From contig NZ_BJNT01000003.1 in NCBI RefSeq assembly GCF_006539825.1, positions 1 through 64,000 of the forward strand: a stretch of DNA of 64,000 bases. Reading direction: 5' to 3'. The notes beneath the pieces are model-generated. The model was not told where the DNA came from, ran no database searches, and saw only the letters and a list, made by a program, of their open reading frames with translations. Each line of letters begins with the position of its first letter. Positions within the stretch are counted from its first letter, which is position 1. This DNA comes from Corynebacterium variabile. GTDB lineage: Bacteria > Actinomycetota > Actinomycetes > Mycobacteriales > Mycobacteriaceae. This document shows, in pieces, positions 18,666 through 26,243 of this stretch. Both the position numbers and the translations under genes were made by a program.

Positions 18666-19628
18666 ATGGAGGCCATGAACCCACTTCCCTCCCCCTCTGT
18701 CGTCCTCGGTACCTGGTCCTGGGGCTCCGGTGACGTCGGCGGCGACACTGTCTTCGGCAACCACCTCGACACCGCCGACCTGAAGCCCGTGGTGGACGCA
18801 GCGATGGCCGCCGGCCTCACCCTCTTCGACACCGCCCCCGTGTACGCCATGGGCGCCTCCGAGACCATCCTCGGCGAGCTCCTCGCCGACTACGACCGGG
18901 AGAGCTACCAGCTGTCCACGAAGTTCACCCCTGGGATCGTCGACCAGTACGGCGACTCCATGGAACAGATGCTGGACGCCAGCCTGTCCCGCCTGCGCAC
19001 CGACCATGTCGACGTGTACTGGATCCACAACCAGGACGATGTCGAACACTGGACCCCGCAGCTCATCCCCCTGGTGCAGTCCGGGAAGGTGCGGCAGGTC
19101 GGCGTCTCCAACCACAGTCTCGCCCAGATCGGGCGGGTCGTGGAGATCCTGGCTGAGGGTGGCGTCCCGCTGTCCGCGGTGCAGAACCACTACAGCCTGC
19201 TCTTCCGTGACTCCGAGACCACCGGGGTCCTGGACTTCTGCCACGAGCACGGCATCTCCTTCTGGCCGTACATGGTCCTGGAGCAGGGCGCACTGACCGG
19301 CGCCTACGGTGTAGGAAACCCGCTGCCGGAAGGCAGTGGGCGGGCGGAGAGCTACAACCCGGTCCTGCCGCAGCTCACCGAGCTCACCGCCGCCATGGCC
19401 CGGATCGGTGAGGCACACGGCGGGCTGTCCGTCGCCGAGGTCGCCACGGCCTGGGCCCGCGGCAAGGGCACCGTGCCGATCATCGGCGTGACGAAGACCC
19501 GGCACATCGACTCCCAGGTCCGCGCCGCCGGTCTCTCCCTCACCGAGGCAGAGAACGACGAGATCGAGCAGCTCGCCGCCGCCACCGGGGTCGAGGTCCG
19601 GGGCGGCTGGGAGAAGCCGCTGCAGTAG
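18666..19628 (+). CDS. Aldo/keto reductase
   Basis: A 320-residue NAD(P)H-dependent oxidoreductase with a TIM-barrel fold. The catalytic tetrad can be placed: Asp and Tyr in LFDTAPVYAMGASE, Lys in QLSTKF and His in VDVYWIHNQDDV. VRQVGVSNHSLAQIG and GTVPIIGVTKTRHI near the C-terminus form the cofactor site. It resembles the AKR11/12-type general-stress proteins. The substrate cannot be told. I chose ATG 18666 (GAGGGG just upstream); ATG 18675 is the alternative, with GGAGG too close to it. It follows a gap of 284 bp containing the inverted repeat. Confidence 0.85.
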   Translation: MEAMNPLPSPSVVLGTWSWGSGDVGGDTVFGNHLDTADLKPVVDAAMAAGLTLFDTAPVYAMGASETILGELLADYDRESYQLSTKFTPGIVDQYGDSMEQMLDASLSRLRTDHVDVYWIHNQDDVEHWTPQLIPLVQSGKVRQVGVSNHSLAQIGRVVEILAEGGVPLSAVQNHYSLLFRDSETTGVLDFCHEHGISFWPYMVLEQGALTGAYGVGNPLPEGSGRAESYNPVLPQLTELTAAMARIGEAHGGLSVAEVATAWARGKGTVPIIGVTKTRHIDSQVRAAGLSLTEAENDEIEQLAAATGVEVRGGWEKPLQ

Positions 19629-19672
19629 CCGGGCACCGGTAACCGGGCACTGACCGGGTAGGATGATCAGCC

Positions 19673-21346
19673 GTGTCAGATACCGCCAGTTCCGCCAGCC
19701 CGTCCACCGTCGCCGCCGAGTCGCACCGTCGCCGCACCTTCGCCGTCATCGCCCACCCGGACGCCGGTAAGTCGACGCTGACCGAGGCCCTGGCTCTCCA
19801 CGCCCACGTCATCAACGAGGCCGGCGCGGTCCACGGCAAGGCCGGACGCAAGTCCACGGTCTCCGACTGGATGGAGATGGAGAAGGACCGCGGTATCTCG
19901 GTAGCCTCCTCGGCTCTGCAGTTCGAGTACGCACCCGAGGGCCACGAGGGCGAGCCGTACATGATCAACCTCGTCGACACCCCCGGTCACGCCGACTTCT
20001 CGGAGGACACCTACCGCGTCCTCACCGCCGTCGACGCCGCCGTCATGCTCGTCGACGGTGCCAAGGGTCTTGAGCCGCAGACCCTCAAGCTGTTCCGGGT
20101 GTGCAAGGCCCGCGGCCTGCCGATCATCACCGTGATCAACAAGTGGGACCGCCCCGGTAAAGAGCCGCTGGAGCTCGTCGACGAGATCGTCACCGAGATC
20201 GGCCTGCAGCCCACTCCGCTGTACTGGCCGGTCGGCGAGGCCGGTGACTTCCGCGGCCTGGCGAAGCTCACCGCCGACGGCGAGCCGGAGGAGTACATCC
20301 GCTTCCTGCGCACCGCCGGCGGTTCCTCCATCGCCCCGGAGGAGCACTACTCCCCCGCCGAGGCGTCGGAGAAGGAAGAGGGAGCCTGGGACACCGCCGC
20401 CGAGGAGGCCGAGCTGCTCGCCGCCGACGGTGCCGTGCACGACCAGGAGCTCTTCCTCGACTGCACGACCTCCCCTCTGATCTTCGCCTCCGCGATGCTG
20501 AACTTCGGCGTCCACCAGATCCTCGACACGCTGTGCGCCCTGGCCCCCGAGCCCGGTGCCCGCGAGTCCGACCCGAAGGCGGTCGAGGCCGCGGCGTCCT
20601 CCGGCGGTTCGGCGGTCGAGAAGATCCGTGAGGTCGACGAGGCGTTCTCCGGCGTGGTCTTCAAGGTCCAGGCCGGAATGGACACCCACCACCGCGACAA
20701 GCTCGCCTTCATGCGCGTCGTCTCCGGTCGCTTCGAGCGCGGCATGCAGGTCACCCACGCCCAGTCCGGCCGCACCTTCTCCACGAAGTACGCGCTGACC
20801 GTCTTCGGCCGCGACCGCACCACCGTCGAGGACGCCTGGCCCGGCGACATCGTGGGACTGGTCAACGCCGGTGCGCTGGCCCCCGGTGACACGATCTATG
20901 CAGGACGCCGCGTCCAGTTCCGCCCAATGCCGCAGTTCGCCCCGGAGAGCTTCCGGACGCTGCGCGCGAAGACGCTGGGCAAGTACAAGCAGTTCCGCAA
21001 GGCCCTCGACCAGCTCGACTCCGAGGGCGTGGTGCAGATCCTGCGCAACGACGCCCGCGGTGACGCGAACCCGGTGATGGCCGCCGTCGGTCCGATGCAG
21101 TTCGAGGTCATGCAGGCCCGGATGGCCGGCGAGTACAACGTCGAGACCGTCACCGAGCCGATCCCCTACCAGGTCGCCCGCCGCACCGACGCCGCATCCG
21201 CGCCTGAGCTGGGACGCCAGCGCGGTGTGGAGATCTTCACCCGCACCGACGGCGAACTCATCGCCCTGTTCGGTGACAAGTGGAAGCTCGCTTTCGTGGA
21301 GAAGGAGCACCCGGAGCTCACCATGGAGCCTCTGGTCGCGGACTAA
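19673..21346 (+). CDS. prfC: Peptide chain release factor 3
   Basis: A 557-residue translational GTPase that recycles RF1/RF2 from the terminated ribosome. G1 is AHPDAGKST, switch I follows in the EKDRGISV segment, G3 is DTPGHADF and G4 NKWD; a C-terminal EF-G-like domain III follows (MAAVGPMQFEVMQARM). It starts with GTG at 19673 and has an acidic insert around residues 220-250 (PAEASEKEEGAWDTAAEEAE) that makes it slightly longer than E. coli RF3. The stop touches the end of the convergent histidine kinase remnant. Mycobacterium tuberculosis lacks the gene, so this is a lineage-variable function. Confidence 0.95.
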   Translation: MSDTASSASPSTVAAESHRRRTFAVIAHPDAGKSTLTEALALHAHVINEAGAVHGKAGRKSTVSDWMEMEKDRGISVASSALQFEYAPEGHEGEPYMINLVDTPGHADFSEDTYRVLTAVDAAVMLVDGAKGLEPQTLKLFRVCKARGLPIITVINKWDRPGKEPLELVDEIVTEIGLQPTPLYWPVGEAGDFRGLAKLTADGEPEEYIRFLRTAGGSSIAPEEHYSPAEASEKEEGAWDTAAEEAELLAADGAVHDQELFLDCTTSPLIFASAMLNFGVHQILDTLCALAPEPGARESDPKAVEAAASSGGSAVEKIREVDEAFSGVVFKVQAGMDTHHRDKLAFMRVVSGRFERGMQVTHAQSGRTFSTKYALTVFGRDRTTVEDAWPGDIVGLVNAGALAPGDTIYAGRRVQFRPMPQFAPESFRTLRAKTLGKYKQFRKALDQLDSEGVVQILRNDARGDANPVMAAVGPMQFEVMQARMAGEYNVETVTEPIPYQVARRTDAASAPELGRQRGVEIFTRTDGELIALFGDKWKLAFVEKEHPELTMEPLVAD

Positions 21347-21465
21347 CTGTCCTTCTCGGGGAAGGTGACGGAGACAGTCAGTCCCCCTTCCGCCCGAGGT
21401 GCGAGATCCAGTACTCCGCCGTGGGCGGTCACGATCCGTTGGGCCACGGCAAGCCCCAGTCCAGC
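21343..21465 (-). pseudogene. Histidine kinase remnant (last ~40 residues)
   Basis: The minus strand reads AGLGLAVAQRIVTAHGG then LDLAPRAEGGLTVSVTFPE and a stop. GLGLAVAQRI is the G2 box of a HATPase_c domain, and the rest is the usual final beta-hairpin of a sensor kinase. Similarity ends abruptly at about 21465, where the sequence turns into the antisense of a VanY-like gene. No ATG, dimerisation domain or N box remains, so it cannot be functional. Confidence 0.75.
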
Positions 21466-21740
21466 GCAGACTCCTGTCCGATGCCGTCGACGACTACGGT
21501 TCGCTGGAGGAGGCGTCCCGGTGGGTCGCGCCTCCGGAGACCTCCCTGGATGTCGCGGGAGCTGCCGTCGACCTCGGTCCGGTGGACGGGGCGGCATGGC
21601 TCGACCAGAACGGCGCGGCCTACGGACTGTGCCGGACCTACGCCAACGAAGTCTGGCATTTCGAATATTTCGGCGACGCCCCGCCTACCGGATACCCCGC
21701 CATGTACACGGATGCCGCCCATGATCCCCGGTTGCTCTGA
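21462..21740 (+). pseudogene. VanY-like D-Ala-D-Ala carboxypeptidase (M15) remnant
   Basis: From about 21462 the plus strand reads QRRLLSDAVDDYGSLEEA, SRWVAPPETS and WLDQNGAAYGLCRTY, ending in ANEVWHFEYFG, then about 20 more residues. This is the C-terminal half of an M15 peptidase; the EVWHFEY segment has the catalytic Glu and the last zinc His. The SxHxxGxAxD motif reads SLDVAGAAVD here, so a zinc-ligand His has become Asp. The N-terminal half is missing. An ORF from 21399 exists but its first 21 codons are antisense to the kinase remnant. Confidence 0.7.
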
Positions 21741-21750
21741 CCTCTCCCGA

Positions 21751-22830
21751 TCAGCCCAGCAACTGCACCAGCCCGCGGGTCAGTGCCCCGGTCCACCCCG
21801 CCATCTCGTGGCCGTGGGTGGAGATCTCGCAGGTCGCGGGCACTCCGGCGTCCACCAGGGCCCGGTGCACCGCGAGTGTGTGGTCAGCCATGGTGGTGTT
21901 GCCCGCGCCCGGGCGTCCTTCACCGGTCCCGGCACTGAGGTGGACCCGGATGCCCTCCGGCGGGGTGCCGGCAGCGGTGCGTTCGCGGATCTCCGCGGCG
22001 ACCTCTCCCCCGGCCTGCTCAGAGTCCCAGGCGGGGTACCAGAAGGAACCTGAGGTACTCACCGCGTAACCGACCGCATCCGGCCTGCTGAGGACGAGGG
22101 CCAGCGCCGACAGTCCGCCGAGACTCTCCCCGGAGATAACCGTGCGCTGTGGGTCAGCAAGAACGCTGACCTGCTCCCACGCCCACGGGATCACCCGGTC
22201 GGCGATGAGTTCCCGGTACGCCGCGGAGCGGGTGAGCAGCTCATAGCGTCCTGCATAAGTGTCCACCGCGACGACGCCGGTCCGGGGCAGGCGTCCTGCA
22301 GCGTGAAGACGACGCAACGCGGCGGGCAGGGCGGTCGCCGCCCAGTTCCGGCCGTCGCTGAGAACCAGGACATAGTCCGCATCCGGGAGGTCAGCGGTCC
22401 ACAGGGAGCGACCGTCGAGCGGGGTCTCCTCCCACCCGGGACTGTCCGCGGAGTCCCAGCCGGCCTGCTCCGGCGCCTCCGACATGACGAGCCTGCCGGA
22501 GGCTTCCCCGAAGCCCTCCGACCAGGCGGCCGGGTGCCACGCCGGGTGGTCGAGCACGTGCGGCACGGTCTGACCGACAACGGTCATCCAGCGGACGCGG
22601 GAATCGGGCTCGGCGTCGACCTGCGCGGCAAGCTCCCCGGTCACCGGCATGATCCGGTAGGACGCGACGAGACCCTCGGGCACCTCCACCGTCGACTCCC
22701 ACCGGTCGCCGACCCGGTTCATCCGGTGGAAGTCCGGGTCATGGTGGTCGTGGACCCCGGTGACGTGGAGGTGGACGCGGTCCACCGCGGGCATGTCGGT
22801 GGGAGCGCTCCAGGTGAAGGTGATCAGCAC
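21751..22830 (-). CDS. fes: Enterochelin esterase-like catecholate siderophore hydrolase
   Basis: A 359-residue cytosolic esterase with an N-terminal beta domain (about 1-115) and a C-terminal alpha/beta hydrolase domain of the putative-esterase family. The nucleophile elbow is TVISGESLGGLSALAL and the likely catalytic His is in STHGHEMAGW. Fes-type enzymes open the triester of ferric enterobactin-like siderophores to release iron. It is the last gene of the entA-entC-entB-fes unit, 10 bp after entB. No signal peptide is seen. Substrate specificity is inferred from family and context. Confidence 0.85.
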   Translation of the reverse strand: MLITFTWSAPTDMPAVDRVHLHVTGVHDHHDPDFHRMNRVGDRWESTVEVPEGLVASYRIMPVTGELAAQVDAEPDSRVRWMTVVGQTVPHVLDHPAWHPAAWSEGFGEASGRLVMSEAPEQAGWDSADSPGWEETPLDGRSLWTADLPDADYVLVLSDGRNWAATALPAALRRLHAAGRLPRTGVVAVDTYAGRYELLTRSAAYRELIADRVIPWAWEQVSVLADPQRTVISGESLGGLSALALVLSRPDAVGYAVSTSGSFWYPAWDSEQAGGEVAAEIRERTAAGTPPEGIRVHLSAGTGEGRPGAGNTTMADHTLAVHRALVDAGVPATCEISTHGHEMAGWTGALTRGLVQLLG

Positions 22831-22840
22831 TCAGACCAGA

Positions 22841-23479
22841 CTAGTCGGCCCAGTGTTGCAGGACGGCGTCCGTGTCGAGCACCACGCCGGCGCGGCGGCC
22901 GGTCCACTGCAGGGCGAGCCGGTGCTCGGTGCCGGAAAAGTCACCGAGGGCGTCGGCGACGAGGAAGGGCTGCACCCCGCCCATGAAGGACTCCACCGCG
23001 GTCACCGAGCAGCCGATGGAGGCGTAGACGCCGGTGATGACCAGCTGATCGCGGCCCAGAGCGGCGAGCTGCTCGTCGAAGTCGCTGTAGGCGTAGGCGG
23101 AGTAGCGCCACTTGGTCAGCACACGATCCCCGTCGACAGGGGTGACCTCGTCGATGATCTGCGCACCCTCGGGGTTGCCTGTCAGGCCCGGCCCCCACCA
23201 GTCGTTGAGCAGGGCGCGCTTCTCCACCGGCTGGTCGGAGGGCTGGGCGGTGTAGAACACCGGGATCCCCGCCGCGCGGGCCCGGGCGATGAGCCGTGCG
23301 GTGTTCGGGACGAGACTGGCCAACGGCTCAGCCGCCGGGTCGAAGGGCTTCAGGAAGTGCCGCTGCATGTCGTGGACCAGCAGGGCGCTCCGCGTGGGGT
23401 CGGGGGTCCAGTCGACGACCGGCTCGGGCCAGGAGTCCGGCAGGTCGTAGGAGATGAGATCAGGCAGATCAGTGGCCAT
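22841..23479 (-). CDS. entB: Isochorismatase (EntB/DhbB, isochorismatase domain only)
   Basis: Hydrolyses isochorismate to 2,3-dihydro-2,3-dihydroxybenzoate and pyruvate. The N-terminal pattern DLPDSWPEPVVDWTPDPTRS is typical; catalytic residues are the Asp in VHDMQRHFL, Lys in LTKWRYSAY and Cys region in GVYASIGCSVTAVESFMGG. It is 212 residues and stops after the isochorismatase domain; the aryl carrier domain present in EntB and DhbB (about 285-312 residues) is absent. Its start overlaps the end of entC by 11 bp. The ATG at 23479 is the only start that fits homologues. Confidence 0.92.
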   Translation of the reverse strand: MATDLPDLISYDLPDSWPEPVVDWTPDPTRSALLVHDMQRHFLKPFDPAAEPLASLVPNTARLIARARAAGIPVFYTAQPSDQPVEKRALLNDWWGPGLTGNPEGAQIIDEVTPVDGDRVLTKWRYSAYAYSDFDEQLAALGRDQLVITGVYASIGCSVTAVESFMGGVQPFLVADALGDFSGTEHRLALQWTGRRAGVVLDTDAVLQHWAD

Positions 23480-24596
23480 GGATGAGCTCCTTCGCCGGGA
23501 CGATGCCCAGCCCTTCGAGGATGGTGCGCAGTTTCGCGCCGGTCTCGGTGAACTCGGAGTCCGGGTCGGAACCGTCGACGATGCCGGCGCCGGCCCAGGC
23601 GGTGACGCGGTCCCCGTCGAACTCGGCGGCCCGGATGGAGACGACCCAGTCTCCGTCACCGTCGGCGTCGCACCAGCCGGCGGTCCCCGCGAAGTAGCGA
23701 CGGTCGGCCTTCTCGAGGTCATGGATCCGGTCCATGGCTTCGCGGGTGGGGACGCCGGCGACCGCTGGCGTGGGGTGCAGCAGACGTGCCAGGGAGAGGG
23801 CGTCCGTGCCCTCGGCCGCGGGATCCCTGAGCCGTCCGGTGATCCGGCTGCCGAGGTGCCACATCTTGTCGGTGGCCAGCAGTTCCGGCTGGTCAGGAAC
23901 CTCGAGCTCCGCACACCACGGGGCGAGGGTCTCGGCGATCATGTCGACGACGAAGGCGTGCTCGTAGTGGTCCTTCGGCGAGCCGGTCAGTCTTTCCGAC
24001 CGGCGGCAGTCCTCCACCGGATCACTGCTGCGCGGCGCGGATCCGGCCAACGGGTGGCTGATGATCCGGTCACCACGACGGGAGATCAGCAGCTCGGGAC
24101 TGGCCCCGAGAAAGGCCTGCGCCCCACCGAGCGGGACGGAGAAGACCCAGGCATTGCGGTTGCGCGCGGTGAGCCGACGCAGCAGGGACTCCCACTCGGG
24201 GCGCTGGTCGAGGGTGGCCCGCACGGCGCGGCCCAGGACGACCTTACCGAGGTCGTTCTCCTGCACCAGGGTGTCGAGCGCGGCACGGACGGCACCGGTG
24301 TAGGCGTCCTCCAGACCCGGGTCAACGGCGACAGGATGGACGCCGGCGCCGGTGAACTCCGGGCCGACCCCGACGGCGAGGGTGCCCGGGGTGAGCGGCA
24401 GGTCGGTGGCGTAGAGCCGGTCACCGGTACCGGTGCGGTGGTCGAAGGGCAGGGCACCGACGACGGTACGGCCGGGTTCCCACTCCGCGATCGGGCTGAG
24501 ATGCCCGGAGGGGACGTGGATGCCGGTGGTACCGCGGCGGAAAGAGAAGTCGCCGCGGCGGGAGGGCGCCAGGGGCTGCAGCAGAGGATCAGGCAT
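23469..24596 (-). CDS. entC: Isochorismate synthase
   Basis: Converts chorismate to isochorismate, the first step of 2,3-dihydroxybenzoate synthesis, using Mg2+. A 375-residue chorismate-binding enzyme: KVVLGRAVRATL, FLGASPELLISRRGD, SHPLAGSAPRSSD, KDHYEHAFVVDMIAETL, MWHLGSRITG and AGAGIVDGSDPDSEF are all family landmarks with the metal-binding acidic residues. The start at 24596 (MPDPLLQP) overlaps entA by 8 bp; the longer frame is entA antisense-independent noise in another phase. Same operon as entA, entB and fes. Confidence 0.93.
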   Translation of the reverse strand: MPDPLLQPLAPSRRGDFSFRRGTTGIHVPSGHLSPIAEWEPGRTVVGALPFDHRTGTGDRLYATDLPLTPGTLAVGVGPEFTGAGVHPVAVDPGLEDAYTGAVRAALDTLVQENDLGKVVLGRAVRATLDQRPEWESLLRRLTARNRNAWVFSVPLGGAQAFLGASPELLISRRGDRIISHPLAGSAPRSSDPVEDCRRSERLTGSPKDHYEHAFVVDMIAETLAPWCAELEVPDQPELLATDKMWHLGSRITGRLRDPAAEGTDALSLARLLHPTPAVAGVPTREAMDRIHDLEKADRRYFAGTAGWCDADGDGDWVVSIRAAEFDGDRVTAWAGAGIVDGSDPDSEFTETGAKLRTILEGLGIVPAKELIHGH

Positions 24597-25392
24597 GGAG
24601 TGTGGCTCCTCCGTCGACGTAGATCTCCTGGAGCACGACATGCCGCGCCTCCGGAGAAGAGAGGAAGACGACGACCTCGGCGACGTCGTCGGCGGTGGCG
24701 ATCCGGCCGAGCGGGATGCCTAACCGGGCGGTGGCGAGGTCGCCGCCGAGGACGCGGGCCTTGCCGGCGGCGGCGTCGTCTCCCCAGTAGTCGCGCTGCA
24801 TGGCTGTGTCGGTAGACCCGGGATTCACGACATTGCAGCGGATCCCGTCGGCGGCGACCTCGAGGCCGAGACTGCGGGTGACGGCGGAGGCTGCGGCCTT
24901 GGAGGCGGCGTAGACGCCCATGCCGTGGCGGGGGACGCCCGCGGCGTTGGAGGCGATGACGGTGATCGCCCGGTCGGTTGCCGCACCCTCCTGCGACAGT
25001 CCCTGCGCCGTCATGACGCGGGCGGCGGCCCGGGTGACGAGGAAGGTGCCGCGGGCGTTGACGGCGAAGACGCGGTCGAAGTCGGCGGGTTCCGTCTCTG
25101 CGACGGAGACACCCGGGCCGAGGACGCCGGCACCGTGGATGACACGGGTGATCCGGCCCGCCCCAGCAGCCGCGGAGAACAGGTCGGAGACGGCGTCCTC
25201 GTCGGAGACATCGCAGGTCACGGTGCGGATGTCGGCAAATGCCGGGAGGTCGCCGACAGCAGAGGCGAGGGCCTGCGGGTCGCGGTCGGCGAGAATCAGG
25301 GTGGACGGTCGGTCAGTACGGCTGAGGAGCAGTCTCGCGACCGCGGTCCCCATACCTCCGGCAGCGCCGGTGACTACAGCAACATCACTCAC
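24589..25392 (-). CDS. entA: 2,3-dihydro-2,3-dihydroxybenzoate dehydrogenase
   Basis: A 267-residue short-chain dehydrogenase that oxidises the EntB product to 2,3-dihydroxybenzoate with NAD+. [15 protein letters not shown] is the cofactor loop, [10 protein letters not shown] the NNAG-type segment, [20 protein letters not shown] carries the catalytic Ser, Tyr and Lys, and [13 protein letters not shown] follows. It starts with GTG at 25392. A DtxR-type box ends 2 bp from this start, so repression by iron would block the promoter or the initiation site. It is the first gene of the operon. Confidence 0.92.
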   Translation of the reverse strand: MSDVAVVTGAAGGMGTAVARLLLSRTDRPSTLILADRDPQALASAVGDLPAFADIRTVTCDVSDEDAVSDLFSAAAGAGRITRVIHGAGVLGPGVSVAETEPADFDRVFAVNARGTFLVTRAAARVMTAQGLSQEGAATDRAITVIASNAAGVPRHGMGVYAASKAAASAVTRSLGLEVAADGIRCNVVNPGSTDTAMQRDYWGDDAAAGKARVLGGDLATARLGIPLGRIATADDVAEVVVFLSSPEARHVVLQEIYVDGGATLHA

Positions 25393-25393
25393 G

Positions 25394-25412
25394 ACAGGTG
25401 AGGCTAACTTAT
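25394..25412 (-). promoter_or_regulatory. DtxR-type iron box upstream of entA
   Basis: The 19 bp aligned with the DtxR consensus TTAGGTTAGGCTAACCTAA match at 14 positions, including the whole AGGCTAAC core (25401-25408). Its place directly before the 2,3-dihydroxybenzoate operon is what an iron-repressed siderophore promoter would show. It could also act on the gene at 25447-26112, which reads toward it and so is less likely a target. Confidence 0.7.
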
Positions 25413-25446
25413 GGATCCATCTCCGTCCAAGCCCCGGTGAAACATG

Positions 25447-26112
25447 TCACAGAAAATGTGCTGACCCGAGCGCCATGAGCATGACGGCGGCCAGCACTCC
25501 GGCGGTCCGGGCTACTGCGACACTGTTGTGCCGCATCCGCTCGAACTGGCGCCCCACCCAGGACTGTGGCCTCACCCGGACGTAGCCGACCGCCAGAGCC
25601 GTCAGGAACGGGAGACTCAGCGCGACACTCGCGTACCCGATCATGCCGACATACCGGGTCGCAGCGCTGAAGTCCCCGGCGCTCATCACGAGAATGCCCG
25701 CGAAGAAGGGCCCGGAGGTCGCGGACTGGACCAGACCGAGGATGACACCGGTGCCGAGCGTGGCCAGGGTCGGCGTGCGGAGCGGGCCGAGGATCCGCTC
25801 GACCATCGCGGAGCTGTCTCCCTTCCCCAGCAGCGCCATCATGCCGATGAACCAGCCGGTGGCGACAAGCAGGATGCCGAAGATCGGCGAGTCGACGAAG
25901 GTGCTCACCGCGTCCCCGATCCCGTCGAAGACCAGGAGTGAGAGCAGCGCGAGCACGAGGACGCCGAGCCAGTCACCGATGACCAGCAGGGTGGCGATAC
26001 GGGCGTAGGCGCCGCGCCGGCCACCCGCCGAAGCGACCGGCAGCATGACGCCGACGGCGACGATCACACCGATCAACAGGACGTTGAGGGTGTCGACCAG
26101 GGCGTAGGACAT
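25447..26112 (-). CDS. GAP-family (Sap/LysE-like) six-helix membrane protein
   Basis: A 221-residue integral membrane protein with about six hydrophobic segments (for example LNVLLIGVIVAVGVMLPVAS, WLGVLVLALLSLLVF, IFGILLVATGWFIGMMALLG, a charged loop KGDSSAMVERILGPLRTP, VALSLPFLTALAVGY and TAGVLAAVMLMALGS). This is the pattern of the actinobacterial GAP/Sap proteins, proposed to take part in transport or glycolipid export; the substrate is unknown. The start is ATG 26112 or the adjacent GTG 26115; no clear ribosome binding site. It ends 35 bp before the DtxR box of entA and reads the same direction, so it is upstream of the siderophore unit but has its own promoter. Confidence 0.7.
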   Translation of the reverse strand: MSYALVDTLNVLLIGVIVAVGVMLPVASAGGRRGAYARIATLLVIGDWLGVLVLALLSLLVFDGIGDAVSTFVDSPIFGILLVATGWFIGMMALLGKGDSSAMVERILGPLRTPTLATLGTGVILGLVQSATSGPFFAGILVMSAGDFSAATRYVGMIGYASVALSLPFLTALAVGYVRVRPQSWVGRQFERMRHNSVAVARTAGVLAAVMLMALGSAHFL

Positions 26113-26207
26113 CACGTGCAGCACGCAGGACAGCCTACAGGTCGCCCGCCGTTGCCAGGGTTCTCCGAGGGTCCGTACAGTGCTGCCCTCATATCCATGC
26201 AGTCGAT

Positions 26208-26221
26208 GTGCAACATTGCAC
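26208..26221. promoter_or_regulatory. Candidate TetR operator upstream of mmpL
   Basis: Perfect palindrome GTGCAA-CA-TTGCAC, followed by another half site TGTGCAAG at 26226-26233, ending 11 bp before the mmpL start. A TetR gene closes this operon, so autoregulation at this site is likely. Inference from position and symmetry. Confidence 0.55.
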
Positions 26222-26243
26222 CAGCTGTGCAAGAATCTCCCGC

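Noticed and set aside
21399..21740. Independent 113-residue plus-strand gene
   Set aside because: Its first 21 codons are the antisense of the kinase remnant; only the M15 C-terminal half is meaningful.
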